Shown here: piece by piece, positions 44,022 to 51,848 of the stretch
Layout of the letters: every line of letters begins with the position of its first letter
Position numbering within the stretch: the stretch's first letter is position 1
Origin: Kribbella rubisoli
GTDB lineage: Bacteria > Actinomycetota > Actinomycetes > Propionibacteriales > Kribbellaceae
Assembly (NCBI RefSeq): GCF_004217145.1
Contig: NZ_SHKR01000013.1
Location: 310,001 to 374,000 of the forward strand
Length of the DNA stretch: 64,000 bases
Direction of reading: 5' to 3'
Program-made: the position numbers and the translations under genes
The notes under the pieces: model-generated
Database searches by the model: none
Seen by the model: only the letters and a program-made list of their open reading frames with translations
What the model was told of the DNA's origin: nothing

Positions 44022-44812
44022 GAAAGGCTCCGCAAGTACTGCGCGGTCGCATCGTCGGCGGGATAGAACGACTCGATCATCAGCTCGGACACCGTGACAT
44101 CGAGCGGCGTGCCGAAGGTCGCGATCATCGTCAGCAGCGACAACTCCCGCCCGTCGTGCGTGAGCTTGAACGGTACGACGACCTCGGCCGGCCCGGGTGG
44201 TGCCGGCTTGTCGTCCATGGCGTACTCGCGGAGTTCGTCGTACAGGTCCTGGAGTTCGGGGTCGGCGGTGCTCGCGGCCTGGCGTTGCAGGCTGGCGAGT
44301 GCGCTGGCGCGGACCTCGGCGATATTGCCGATCCGCTTGGCCAGGCCGTCCGGGTGCAACGTCAGCCGGAGCGCGTTGATCGGTGCCTGGAGCAACTTCT
44401 CGTCGACGCCCGCGGTGAAGATCTGGATCCCGGCGTTGGTCTCGACGATGTTCCACCAGCGGTCGACGACAAGCGCCGGGAACGGCTCATGGGCCTTGAG
44501 CAGGCGGCGCAGCGTCGTACGGACAGCGAGCATCGCCGGCGAGTGCAGCGACGCCTCGCTGTAGATCGGCGCGAACCCGCCTGCGAGCAGCAGCTGGTTC
44601 CGGTCCCGCAGCGGTACGTCGAGATGCTCGGCCAGCCGCAGCACCATCTCGCGGCTCGGCTTGGACCGCCCGGTCTCCACGAAGCTCACGTGTCGCGTGG
44701 ACACCTCGACCCGGTTCGCCAGCTCGAGCTGACTGAGCCGGCGCCGCTCCCGCCACCCGCGCAGAAGCTCGCCCACCGGGCGCTGGAACGTCTCCTCGAT
44801 CGTTGCTGCCAT
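44018..44812 (-). CDS. XRE regulator with MmyB-like ligand domain
   Basis: 264 residues. The N-terminal helix-turn-helix (about 14-70; S-Q-L-E-L-A-N-R-V and S-F-V-E-T-G-R-S-K-P-S) is followed by a PAS-like MmyB domain (about 95-262; D-R-W-W-N-I-V-E-T-N-A), known to bind fatty acids in some members. It probably controls the coupled DinB gene and perhaps the divergent SnoaL-like gene. Confidence 0.9.
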   Translation of the reverse strand: MAATIEETFQRPVGELLRGWRERRRLSQLELANRVEVSTRHVSFVETGRSKPSREMVLRLAEHLDVPLRDRNQLLLAGGFAPIYSEASLHSPAMLAVRTTLRRLLKAHEPFPALVVDRWWNIVETNAGIQIFTAGVDEKLLQAPINALRLTLHPDGLAKRIGNIAEVRASALASLQRQAASTADPELQDLYDELREYAMDDKPAPPGPAEVVVPFKLTHDGRELSLLTMIATFGTPLDVTVSELMIESFYPADDATAQYLRSLS

Positions 44813-44925
44813 ACCCCGACCGTAGCGGTCGGCGTAGACATCGCCATTACCTCTGACGTCATCGACCGCTGCCCGGGTACGGCGGCAAGGTTCTGGTCAT
44901 CGCAACCTTCCGAGGAGGAAACACC

Positions 44926-45288
44926 ATGAACGCAATCGCTCTCGCCGACCAGTACTTCGCGATGTGGAACGCCGCCGACGCCGACCATCGCGCCGAGCTG
45001 ATCGCCGGAACCTGGACCGACGACGCGACCTTCCAGGACCCGAGCTTCGAGACCACCGGGCACGACGAGCTGAACAAGCTGGTCGGCGCCGCGCAGCAGA
45101 TGTTCCCGGGCCTGTCCTTCGTCCGCACCGGCGACATCGACGAGCACCACACCTACCTGCGCTGGACCTGGCACCTCAAGGCCGACGGGCAGGAGCCGGT
45201 CGCCGGCGGCACCGACATCGTCGTCCTCGACGGCGACGGCAAGATCCAGAAGCTGATCGGCTTCCACGATTTCGCCCCGGAGCACTGA
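44926..45288 (+). CDS. SnoaL-like/NTF2-fold protein
   Basis: 120 residues with the alpha+beta cone of the NTF2-like superfamily; W-T-D-D-A-T-F-Q-D-P near 29-38 and I-G-F-H-D-F near the end are typical. GGAGGAAA precedes ATG 44926. Such proteins act as isomerases, cyclases or binding proteins. It is divergent from the XRE gene. Confidence 0.85.
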   Translation: MNAIALADQYFAMWNAADADHRAELIAGTWTDDATFQDPSFETTGHDELNKLVGAAQQMFPGLSFVRTGDIDEHHTYLRWTWHLKADGQEPVAGGTDIVVLDGDGKIQKLIGFHDFAPEH

Positions 45289-45316
45289 ACTACACAACAG
45301 CCCGGAACCGTGGAAC

Positions 45317-45388
45317 GGGTCATCCATCGGTGTTGGGGGTTCTCTGCTGACGTACGAAGGGAGAACCCCCAAGACGAGTGGATCACCC
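45317..45388. terminator. Long imperfect inverted repeat
   Basis: Arms 45317-45344 and 45361-45388 match at 23 of 28 positions; the inner 12 bp (TTGGGGGTTCTC and complement) are perfect, around a 16-nt loop. It may terminate the SnoaL-like transcript or be a small mobile palindrome. Confidence 0.6.
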
Positions 45389-45452
45389 CCGAAAGAGGGC
45401 GCGGAATGTTAATTGGGTGGAAGGTCGGGGGTGGTCGGAGCAGCATGGGCGA

Positions 45453-46190
45453 ATGCTCACTGCCGAAGAGCTGGATGTCTTCGAGCGCGACGGGATCGTG
45501 AAGCTCCCGTCCGCGTTCTCCGCCGACGATGCCGCGCGGATGCGGGACAGCTTGTGGGACGAGCTCTCCGAGCGGCACGGGATGGACCGCGACGACCCGT
45601 CGACCTGGACTCCGTCGCGGCCGACGGGTTTGAAGAGCACGAAGTCGTCTCGGGCGGCCCACGCGATCCTCGGGCCGCGAGTGCGATCGGCGCTCGACGG
45701 GCTACTGGGTGAGTGGCTCGAGCCGAAGCATCAGGGCCAGGTCCTCGTGACGATGCCGGAGGGCGGGCCGTGGGCGGTTCCGCATCGCCAGTGGCACACC
45801 GACGTGGGGTTCGAGGAAACGCCCGAGTCCGTGAAGATCTGGGCTTTGCTCGGCGACCTCGAGCCGGGTGGCGGCGGGACTCCGCAGGTGGCCGGCTCGC
45901 ACAAGGTGATCGAGCGCTTCCTGACCACGACCGAAGAGCGCGAGTTCAAGGCTGTGCGGGACGAAGTACTGCGGTCAGATCCGTGGTTCCGCAACCTGAC
46001 GTCCGAGGAGCGCACGGTGGACCCGATGGCGCCGGCCGACCTGGACGGTCTGCAGGTCCGGGTCATCGAGCTCACCGGTCAGGCAGGTGACGTGTACCTG
46101 ACCCATCCGTGGATCCTGCACTCGATCGCGCCCAACGCGGCCGACACACCCCGGATGATGCGCAGCCGCTTCATCTTCAAAGCGCATTGA
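45453..46190 (+). CDS. Phytanoyl-CoA dioxygenase family (PhyH) oxygenase
   Basis: 245 residues. The iron-binding H-T-D motif is at 115-117 and the distal histidine in I-L-H-S-I-A-P-N near 221-228, with a downstream arginine for 2-oxoglutarate. It is a predicted Fe(II)/2-oxoglutarate hydroxylase of a small molecule. ATG 45453 is chosen, with GGAG somewhat distant upstream. Its 3' end overlaps the convergent kinase gene by 14 bp. Confidence 0.88.
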   Translation: MLTAEELDVFERDGIVKLPSAFSADDAARMRDSLWDELSERHGMDRDDPSTWTPSRPTGLKSTKSSRAAHAILGPRVRSALDGLLGEWLEPKHQGQVLVTMPEGGPWAVPHRQWHTDVGFEETPESVKIWALLGDLEPGGGGTPQVAGSHKVIERFLTTTEEREFKAVRDEVLRSDPWFRNLTSEERTVDPMAPADLDGLQVRVIELTGQAGDVYLTHPWILHSIAPNAADTPRMMRSRFIFKAH

Positions 46191-47028
46191 CCAGTCGGGC
46201 GCATCGGACCGGGTCCTCGGTCAGGCCTGACGCCAATCCCCACAGCCAGTAGTCGACGGTTCGCCAGATCACCCAGTCGCGGGCGCGGTCCCGGTCGAGG
46301 CCGGCCTCACGAACCGCGAGATCGAAGTACGGGACGATATCGGTCATCCGGTCGAGGTCCCACCACAGAACGCGACCGAGGTCGAACTCGATGTCGCCGC
46401 GGTACAGCACCGGGTCGACCATCAGCCAGGCCTCCCGGTCTCCGGCGAGGACCTGGCCGGAGTGGAAATCGCCGTTGACCGCCGCGGTCGACGTGGTCTC
46501 GGTCGGGGCGATGTCGAGTGCCTCGCGCAGGATCGCGACGTCGAACGGACGGCCGAGCCGCTCCCACTGCGGCTCCAGCTCGGCTGATCGCGTCGTCACG
46601 ATGTCCGCGGTCGACAGCGCTTCCTCCGGCCCGGGTACGGCGATCCTGCGCATCAGCTGGCCGAGTACGGCGATCACCTCGTCGATCGGCCGCGTCGTCA
46701 ACGGAGTCGACAGCCGCTCGAGCAGCATCGCCCCGGACCCGGCGTCGGCGTCCAGCAACAGGACCATGCCGCGGCCGTCCCACCAGTTCAGCGCCCAAAC
46801 CTGCTGCGTGACCTCGTCACCGGGCGGCGACATCCGCAGTACGAGCTCCATGCCGTCCCGCTCGACCGGCACGACGATCGCGTTCGACCCGTGGGCGATC
46901 GGGCCTGCTACAGCGAGGTTCCAGCGGCGGCATTGCTCGTCGACTGCCCGGGGCAACGACTCCAGCCAGGCCTGCCCTTCGGTCCACCAGCGCGGCATCT
47001 CGAGGAACGTCCCGGGCAGCTCGATCAC
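46177..47028 (-). CDS. Aminoglycoside/hydroxyurea resistance kinase-like phosphotransferase
   Basis: 283 residues of the APH(6)-like family. The catalytic loop reads N-G-D-F-H-S-G-Q near 185-192 and the metal site D-P-V-L-Y-R-G-D near 205-212. It may phosphorylate a hydroxylated drug or metabolite; resistance is not shown by sequence alone. GTG 47028 lies about 6 bp after TACGGT with no ribosome binding site, so leaderless; the frame is open to 47049. Confidence 0.85.
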   Translation of the reverse strand: MIELPGTFLEMPRWWTEGQAWLESLPRAVDEQCRRWNLAVAGPIAHGSNAIVVPVERDGMELVLRMSPPGDEVTQQVWALNWWDGRGMVLLLDADAGSGAMLLERLSTPLTTRPIDEVIAVLGQLMRRIAVPGPEEALSTADIVTTRSAELEPQWERLGRPFDVAILREALDIAPTETTSTAAVNGDFHSGQVLAGDREAWLMVDPVLYRGDIEFDLGRVLWWDLDRMTDIVPYFDLAVREAGLDRDRARDWVIWRTVDYWLWGLASGLTEDPVRCARLVNAL

Positions 47029-47105
47029 CCTGGAACCGTAGCGGGGCAACCCGGGGCAGCGCTTCGGATTTCCAGAAGGCCTCCCCGGAAACGGGATCGC
47101 AGACC

Positions 47106-47918
47106 ATGATGTGGGACATGGGCGGAGAGGTTGAGGTTGACGGGTTGCAGTTCGACCCCGAGGTTTCCCGGCAGATCGAGTCGGTGTACACGACGCCGGA
47201 TGTGATCGAGCAGCGACGAGTGGTGCGGGCGGCCTTGGCGTTGCGGCCGGGGGACCGGGTGCTGGACGTCGGTGTCGGCCCGGGGTTGCTGGCGGCGGAG
47301 ATGTCCGGCGAGGTCGGGCCGGACGGGCGGATCTGCGGGATCGACATCAGCGAGAGCATGCTGGCGATCGCGGGGACCAGGACGGATGTCCCCGGCGGAC
47401 CCGGGATCGAGTTGGAGCTGGCTACGGTCGCCCGGATCCCGCATCCGGCGGAGAGCTTCGACGTGGTGGTGTCGACCCAGGTCTTCGAGTACGTCGACGA
47501 CGTGGCCGGCGCGCTCGAAGAGGTACGGCGGGTGCTGCGGCCGGCCGGTCGCGTCGTACTGCTCGACACGGACTGGGGATCGGTGGTGTGGCGGTCGAGC
47601 GACGACGAGCGAATGGCTCGGGTACTGACCGCGTTCGAGGACCATCTCGCCGATCCGCATCTGCCCCGTACGCTGGCCGACGTACTGGCCAAGTCCGGTT
47701 TCACGCTCACGCACGAACAGGTGGTGCCGATCCTCAACACGGCGTACGACGCGCGTACGTACAGTGCCGGGCTGATCGACATCGTGTCGGAGTTCGTACC
47801 GGGTCATGCGGGTGTGACGGAGGACGACGCGCGCGCCTGGGCGGATGATCTGCGGAGTCTGGGGCCGAGCTACTTCTTCAGCCTGAACAGGTATCTGTTC
47901 GTCGCATCCGCACTGTGA
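47106..47918 (+). CDS. Class I SAM-dependent methyltransferase
   Basis: 270 residues. Motif I V-L-D-V-G-V-G-P-G near 52-60, an acidic G-I-D-I-S-E-S-M after it, and a UbiE/Coq5-like layout. Start uncertain among ATG 47106, 47109 and 47121, as no ribosome binding site is seen. Divergent from the kinase gene by about 80 bp. Substrate unknown. Confidence 0.88.
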   Translation: MMWDMGGEVEVDGLQFDPEVSRQIESVYTTPDVIEQRRVVRAALALRPGDRVLDVGVGPGLLAAEMSGEVGPDGRICGIDISESMLAIAGTRTDVPGGPGIELELATVARIPHPAESFDVVVSTQVFEYVDDVAGALEEVRRVLRPAGRVVLLDTDWGSVVWRSSDDERMARVLTAFEDHLADPHLPRTLADVLAKSGFTLTHEQVVPILNTAYDARTYSAGLIDIVSEFVPGHAGVTEDDARAWADDLRSLGPSYFFSLNRYLFVASAL

Positions 47919-47928
47919 GACCCCGTAC

Positions 47929-47966
47929 CCCGGCGGGTGCATCCTGGGAGAGACACACCCGCCGGG
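47929..47966 (+). terminator. Terminator after methyltransferase gene
   Basis: CCCGGCGGGTG and its exact complement form an 11-bp stem with a 16-nt loop, 11 bp after the stop codon. Confidence 0.75.
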
Positions 47967-47972
47967 CCGGTC

Positions 47973-47998
47973 GTTCTCCCGCCCCTCAGTGGGAGAAC
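47973..47998. terminator. Second hairpin
   Basis: GTTCTCCC and GGGAGAAC form an 8-bp stem with a 10-nt loop immediately after the first terminator. GTTCTC/GAGAAC also forms the inner stem of the element at 45317-45388. Confidence 0.5.
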
Positions 47999-48233
47999 TC
48001 GCGGCTCGGTGAACACCACCCATGCCCGAATGGCACTGACCGAACCGCGGGACCACCTAGAGGTACCCCAACTGGCCGCTTCGCACACACCCCGGCACGC
48101 GAATCGGACGGAAAACTTCACGTTCCTCAAACCTTTACACCTAGTTACCTGACCTAGCACCCGCTTACGCTGGTCACCGATTTCGCCCGCCGGGGGTCGG
48201 CGCGCGATCGATTCAGGGGGAAGGAACGGGGCA

Positions 48234-48353
48234 ATGCCGGAAGTGTTCGACGACGAGTTGACCGATGACGAGCTGGACCAGCTGGAGGCGCTCGGCGCCG
48301 CCGAGGACGCGGAGCTGATCCTCGGCCCGGCGACCGGGGATAAAGATGCCTGA
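48234..48353 (+). CDS. 39-residue highly acidic peptide
   Basis: A short gene with AAGGA upstream: M-P-E-V-F-D-D-E-L-T-D-D-E-L-D-Q... ending G-D-K-D-A. More than a third of the residues are Asp or Glu and there is no cysteine or signal peptide. Its last 8 bp overlap the start of the M15-like peptidase gene, so the two are translationally coupled. It could be a precursor peptide, a chaperone or a regulator. I do not recognise it. Confidence 0.6.
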   Translation: MPEVFDDELTDDELDQLEALGAAEDAELILGPATGDKDA

Positions 48354-49098
48354 GGCAAGGATTTCCTGGCGCGGCGTCACGATGAACAGGCGGACGGTGT
48401 CGATGGTCGAGGCCGCCGAGCAGCTGTACAGGTCCAAGTTCGCGATCCTGCAGGGCTCGTACAGCAAGGGCGGTGTGGAGGCGTCGGCCGGCACCCACGA
48501 CGGTGGCGGCGCGGTCGATATCGACGTACGGACGAAGAGTGCCGCGCAGCGGGTCGCGGTGGTGAAGGCGATGCGTGCGGTCGGGTTCGCCGCCTGGCTG
48601 CGGACGCCGGCGCAGGGCAACTGGCCGTACCACGTGCACGGGATCGCGGTCGGCGACAAGGAGCTGTCCCGCGGTGCGGCGATCCAGGTGACGGAGTACC
48701 ACCGCAAGCTCAACGGGCTGGCCAACCGGGGCAAGGACGACGGGCCGCCCGGGTACTACGGGATGACCTGGGAGCTGTACCTGAAGGCACACCCGCCGAA
48801 GCAGCCGGTTCCGGACTCGACGATCTCGCTGGCCGCGATGGCGTACGCGCGGACGCATGACGCGATGACCGGCGTGTGGGGCGCGGACCGGGCCCGGGTG
48901 ATCGCCTGGGCGGCGCACCCGCGGGTCGGCGCGATCACCAAGGCCGAGACGGTGCCGGCGGCGGGCGTGCCGTGGCACCTGCATTTCCAGCGGGTGATCC
49001 GGAAGGTCCAACTGCACTTCAAGCTCGAGGTCACCGGGATCTTCAACAACTCGGTCGCCGCGGAGATGAAGCGGTACGGGTACACGATCGTCGCCTGA
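48346..49098 (+). CDS. M15-like (D-Ala-D-Ala carboxypeptidase-fold) peptidase with C-terminal binding segment
   Basis: 250 residues. S-A-G-T-H-D-G-G-G-A-V-D-I (47-59) supplies His51 and Asp58 and Y-H-V-H (95-98) a further histidine, the zinc-site pattern of M15 peptidases. Residues 215-250 look like a peptidoglycan-binding repeat. There is no signal peptide, which is odd for a wall hydrolase; non-classical export or a cytosolic role is possible. ATG 48346 follows GGGGA and overlaps the acidic peptide gene. Confidence 0.78.
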   Translation: MPEARISWRGVTMNRRTVSMVEAAEQLYRSKFAILQGSYSKGGVEASAGTHDGGGAVDIDVRTKSAAQRVAVVKAMRAVGFAAWLRTPAQGNWPYHVHGIAVGDKELSRGAAIQVTEYHRKLNGLANRGKDDGPPGYYGMTWELYLKAHPPKQPVPDSTISLAAMAYARTHDAMTGVWGADRARVIAWAAHPRVGAITKAETVPAAGVPWHLHFQRVIRKVQLHFKLEVTGIFNNSVAAEMKRYGYTIVA

Positions 49099-49128
49099 GC
49101 TCTGCGCTTCGGCGCATCACGACATGGG

Positions 49129-49162
49129 CAAGGCCCCACCGGTAGCAGCCGGTGGGGCCTTG
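49129..49162. terminator. Strong hairpin terminator
   Basis: CAAGGCCCCACCGG and its exact complement form a 14-bp stem around TAGCAG, followed by TTGGTCC. It ends the peptidase transcript. Confidence 0.9.
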
Positions 49163-49257
49163 TTGGTCCACTACCGCCCGGGCATCCCCGGTGCAGCTGT
49201 GGAGGTGGAGAGCGGAACCGACGCCGATGCAGGGGTCAAGACGTCAGCTCCGCTTGT

Positions 49258-49584
49258 CTATGGAGTTGTCACCCTCGGGTCCGCCGCCCAGACCTGCGCC
49301 TGGTGGAACTCGAGGTGCTGCCGCAGCCCGGCCGGAGTCGCGCCGATGCCGAGATGGTTCATCGTCGGTACGACGACCGCACGGACGTCGGACCGCTTCA
49401 CTTCGTCGAGCAAGGCGTGGAAGGCAGCTGACTCGGCCGCATCGCGCTCGGTGTAGACGGTGCCGAGGGTGAACCCCTCCGCGCTGGCGAAGGCGACCAG
49501 TGAATCGGTCGCCGCGGCCAGCTCCTCCGCGCAGCTCAGCGCGTCAGCCCGTACATACCCGAGCAGCGTCGGCCGGGTGGTCAT
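49258..49584 (-). CDS. Resolvase-fold protein lacking the catalytic serine
   Basis: 108 residues resembling only the N-terminal catalytic domain of serine recombinases (L-L-G-Y-V-R near 7-12; E-R-D-A-A-E near 46-51). The position of the usual serine in Y-x-R-V-S is V-R-A-D, so it should not cut DNA. No DNA-binding domain is present. ATG 49584 overlaps the upstream small gene. Possibly a regulatory or structural descendant of a resolvase. Confidence 0.7.
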   Translation of the reverse strand: MTTRPTLLGYVRADALSCAEELAAATDSLVAFASAEGFTLGTVYTERDAAESAAFHALLDEVKRSDVRAVVVPTMNHLGIGATPAGLRQHLEFHQAQVWAADPRVTTP

Positions 49585-49766
49585 CGTTCTGCGCTGTCCA
49601 CCAGCACCGGCTCGCTCGTCACCCGGAGGGAGGCGAACCGCCGACGCATAGCTTCCTCGTACTGCCCTGCCTGCTCCACATTCGTGGTGTGGTCCGCGAT
49701 CGGGTGAGCGCCGAACCAGACCCGCACCCGACGGTGCGTTGCGGGGGTCTCGAGCGTCTCGGTCAT
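49581..49766 (-). CDS. Small conserved-looking protein, unknown function
   Basis: 61 residues with an Arg-rich segment (H-R-R-V-R-V-W-F-G) near 11-19 and a charged C-terminal helix. ATG 49766 has GGAAC upstream. It overlaps the resolvase-like gene by ATGA and is the first gene of that pair. Not recognised. Confidence 0.55.
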   Translation of the reverse strand: MTETLETPATHRRVRVWFGAHPIADHTTNVEQAGQYEEAMRRRFASLRVTSEPVLVDSAER

Positions 49767-49890
49767 CGCGGTTCCTTCAGCAGTGTGTGGTTGGCCCCGA
49801 ACGGCTTTGTCCGGCGCTGAGTAAAGAACACAACATCGGCGGGCCCTTCGGAACAGTTTGGAAGGGACCTTTACAGAGGCCTAACGCAGA

Positions 49891-49905
49891 GTAGGGAAAC
49901 CCTAC
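49891..49905. promoter_or_regulatory. 15-bp palindromic operator candidate
   Basis: GTAGGG-AAA-CCCTAC lies about 125 bp upstream of the small-protein/resolvase-like operon; a dimeric regulator could bind it. Confidence 0.4.
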
Positions 49906-50002
49906 GAACCCGCAGGTCAACGGCCACTCCGACCGGTACCCGGGGAGCCAGGAAACCATGTCAAGAATGTTTGCAGCAATGTGCCGATAACGATTCGGAG
50001 AC

Positions 50003-50026
50003 GCCCTGGGGGTATTCAGCCAGGGC
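50003..50026. terminator. Hairpin after MFS gene
   Basis: GCCCTGG and CCAGGGC form a 7-bp stem with a 10-nt loop, about 42 bp after the stop codon of the leftward transporter gene. Confidence 0.5.
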
Positions 50027-50067
50027 TAAAACCTATGATGTCCTGCTAACCCTTTGCACTGATTCGC

Positions 50068-51255
50068 TCACGCATTGAATGTGCCGTTCCTGGTGAAGCT
50101 TGCGGGATGACGCGGTACGACGACCATCGTGAGGGCTGCTGCGCAGACGGCCAGCGCTGCGATGAGGTTGAGGGTGAGCGGCAGATAGAGGACGAGCGTC
50201 ATCGCGGGGGCGGCGAGGGCGCCGATCAGCAGGGCCAGTGAGTCGGCGGCGAAGAAGAGCGCGCCGACGCTCGCCAGGACGGCGGTTGGCGCTGTTCGCT
50301 GGATCGTGGTCTGCACTGTGATGAGCAGGATGCTGCCGGGTAGGCCGATCAGAACTGCTGCAGCGACGGCTATCGGGACGTTGGGGGCATTGAACAGCGC
50401 GAAGTACGCCAGGGCTGTGACGAATTGGGTGATTGTGAGTAATTCGCGGGTCCCGAGGAGCCGGGCGGCTCTGGTGCTGAGGGCGGCGCCGATGAGGTAT
50501 CCGGCGCCGAGGCCGGAGATCAGGTAGCCGACGACGTACCCCTGGGCGTGCAGGCGGCCGATCGTGAACGGGACGAGGAGCGCGGTCAGGCCTGCGTTCG
50601 CGGTGAGGAAGACCGTCTGGCCGATGAGGATGCCGCGGAGCGCCCGATTGTTGAGGACGGCGCGGAGTCCTTCGAGGGGACGTGGTGGTACGCCGGTGGT
50701 CGGGTGCCGGCGTGTGCGGACCGTCGCGATTGTTGCCGCCGACAACAAGTAGCTGACGATGTCGACGATCAGCACGAACTTGATCCCGGGGCCGGCCAGC
50801 AGGAGTGCGCCGAGCGGCGGCGCGGCCAGCCGGATCGCGCTGCTGGTGACGGCGTTGATGGCGTTGGCCTTCGCGAGTTCGCTGCCCGTGCCGACTACGG
50901 CCGGGAGTAGGGCGCGTACGGCGGGCCGGAAGACGGTCGTCGCGGTGTTCTCGAGCAGGATCGCGAGGTAGATCAGCCAGACGTGATCCCGGTCGGCGAA
51001 CAGGATCAGCCCGACTGCGGCGGCGCTGGCGAGGTCCGCGATCCACATCGCCCGCGCCAGGTCCCAGCGATCGAGCAGTACGCCGGCCCAGGGGCCGATC
51101 ACCAACGCCGGAAGGGCTTCCAGGGCCAAGGCCAGGCCCGTCGCGACCGCTGAGCCGGTCAACGTGAACACGTAGAACGGGATCGCCACGATCAGGAGCC
51201 AGGACCCGATGCCCGACACTGCGCCGCTGAACCAGAGCCTCCGGAAATCTCTCAC
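50068..51255 (-). CDS. MFS transporter, 12-segment efflux type
   Basis: 395 residues with about twelve membrane segments of the enterobactin/macrolide-exporter-like MFS group (F-R-R-L-W-F-S-G near the start; G-V-L-L-D-R-W-D near 58-65). GTG 51255 follows TAGATT at about 8 bp, so it may be leaderless. Divergent from an XRE regulator, which may control it. Confidence 0.9.
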   Translation of the reverse strand: MRDFRRLWFSGAVSGIGSWLLIVAIPFYVFTLTGSAVATGLALALEALPALVIGPWAGVLLDRWDLARAMWIADLASAAAVGLILFADRDHVWLIYLAILLENTATTVFRPAVRALLPAVVGTGSELAKANAINAVTSSAIRLAAPPLGALLLAGPGIKFVLIVDIVSYLLSAATIATVRTRRHPTTGVPPRPLEGLRAVLNNRALRGILIGQTVFLTANAGLTALLVPFTIGRLHAQGYVVGYLISGLGAGYLIGAALSTRAARLLGTRELLTITQFVTALAYFALFNAPNVPIAVAAAVLIGLPGSILLITVQTTIQRTAPTAVLASVGALFFAADSLALLIGALAAPAMTLVLYLPLTLNLIAALAVCAAALTMVVVPRHPASFTRNGTFNA

Positions 51256-51265
51256 GTCGCCGGAA

Positions 51266-51284
51266 TCTATCCTCTAGAAATAGA
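51266..51284. promoter_or_regulatory. Inverted repeat between divergent MFS and XRE genes
   Basis: TCTAT (51266-51270) and ATAGA (51280-51284) flank CCTCTAGAA in the only AT-rich part of the 60-bp divergent spacer. Likely operator for the XRE protein and overlap of both promoters. Confidence 0.4.
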
Positions 51285-51317
51285 CATGGGCAAGAGTTTT
51301 CTGTGAAGATAATCCCC

Positions 51318-51824
51318 ATGGAGTTGGGTGAAGTACTGCGCGACCGTCGCAAGGCGGCCGGGCGGACCATCGCGTCGGTAGCGGTCGACGCCGGTCTGTC
51401 CGTTCCGTACATCGCGAATCTGGAGAATGGTCGGGGCAATCCCACGGTCGCCGCGCTGGATCGGCTCGCGACGGCGCTCGGGGCTCAGCTTGAGGTGCGG
51501 ATCGGGGATTCAGAGCCACCGGCTCCGCTGTCGGTCGGGGGCGAGTTGGTGTCCGGGTCCGATCGGGCCGACTCGGTTGTCGCCCTGCTCGCCGATGCCG
51601 CCGGCGGGGCGGGTGGCGCTGCTCGGGCGGGTGGCGTCGGTGGGGCGGGTGGCGCTGCTGGGGCCGGTGCGGCCGTTCGTGGCAGGTCTCGGGTGGCGGT
51701 CCGTCGGGATCTGGTCGCGGCGCTCGACTCGCTCGCCGCCTTGCTCGGTCGCAGGCCGAGCGCGGCCGACCTGAGCCGGTTCCTCGACCTGCTCCAGCTC
51801 TCGCAATCCGGTCGCGGGCTGTGA
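51318..51824 (+). CDS. XRE family transcriptional regulator with repeat linker
   Basis: 168 residues. The helix-turn-helix occupies about 3-60 (S-V-A-V-D-A-G-L-S-V-P-Y-I-A-N-L-E-N-G). A Gly/Ala-rich linker (about 95-120) precedes a short helical C-terminal domain. ATG 51318 is preferred; GTG 51303 would add five residues. It probably regulates the divergent exporter. Confidence 0.85.
   Translation: MELGEVLRDRRKAAGRTIASVAVDAGLSVPYIANLENGRGNPTVAALDRLATALGAQLEVRIGDSEPPAPLSVGGELVSGSDRADSVVALLADAAGGAGGAARAGGVGGAGGAAGAGAAVRGRSRVAVRRDLVAALDSLAALLGRRPSAADLSRFLDLLQLSQSGRGL
51606..51659 (+). repeat. Three 18-bp tandem repeats in the XRE gene
   Basis: Units at 51606, 51624 and 51642; the first and third are identical (GGGGCGGGTGGCGCTGCT) and the second differs at a few bases. 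Each encodes six Gly/Ala-rich residues, so copy number can change without frameshift. Confidence 0.85.
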
Positions 51825-51848
51825 TCGGCGCATCGTAGGGTCCGGGTC

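Larger units (their letters stand above)
47919..48233. other. 315-bp spacer with two hairpins
   Basis: No gene is visible before the small ORF at 48234. Two hairpins follow the methyltransferase gene (47929-47966 and 47973-47998). A lower-GC stretch at 48105-48160 with repeated ACCTAG probably carries the promoter for the downstream pair. Confidence 0.5.
49767..50067. other. 301-bp regulatory spacer
   Basis: No gene is visible; GC content is lower than the surroundings. It should contain the promoter of the small-protein/resolvase-like operon. A -35-like TTGACA lies on the minus strand at 49964-49959. The palindrome at 49891 and a terminator at 50003 are listed separately. Confidence 0.55.

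Noticed and set aside
48000-48233. ydaO/c-di-AMP riboswitch before the M15-like peptidase
   Set aside because: Such switches often precede wall hydrolases in actinobacteria, but the conserved blocks could not be found here.
49258-49584. Active mobile element marked by a resolvase gene
   Set aside because: The domain lacks the catalytic serine and a DNA-binding part, and no terminal repeats or other transposition genes are nearby.
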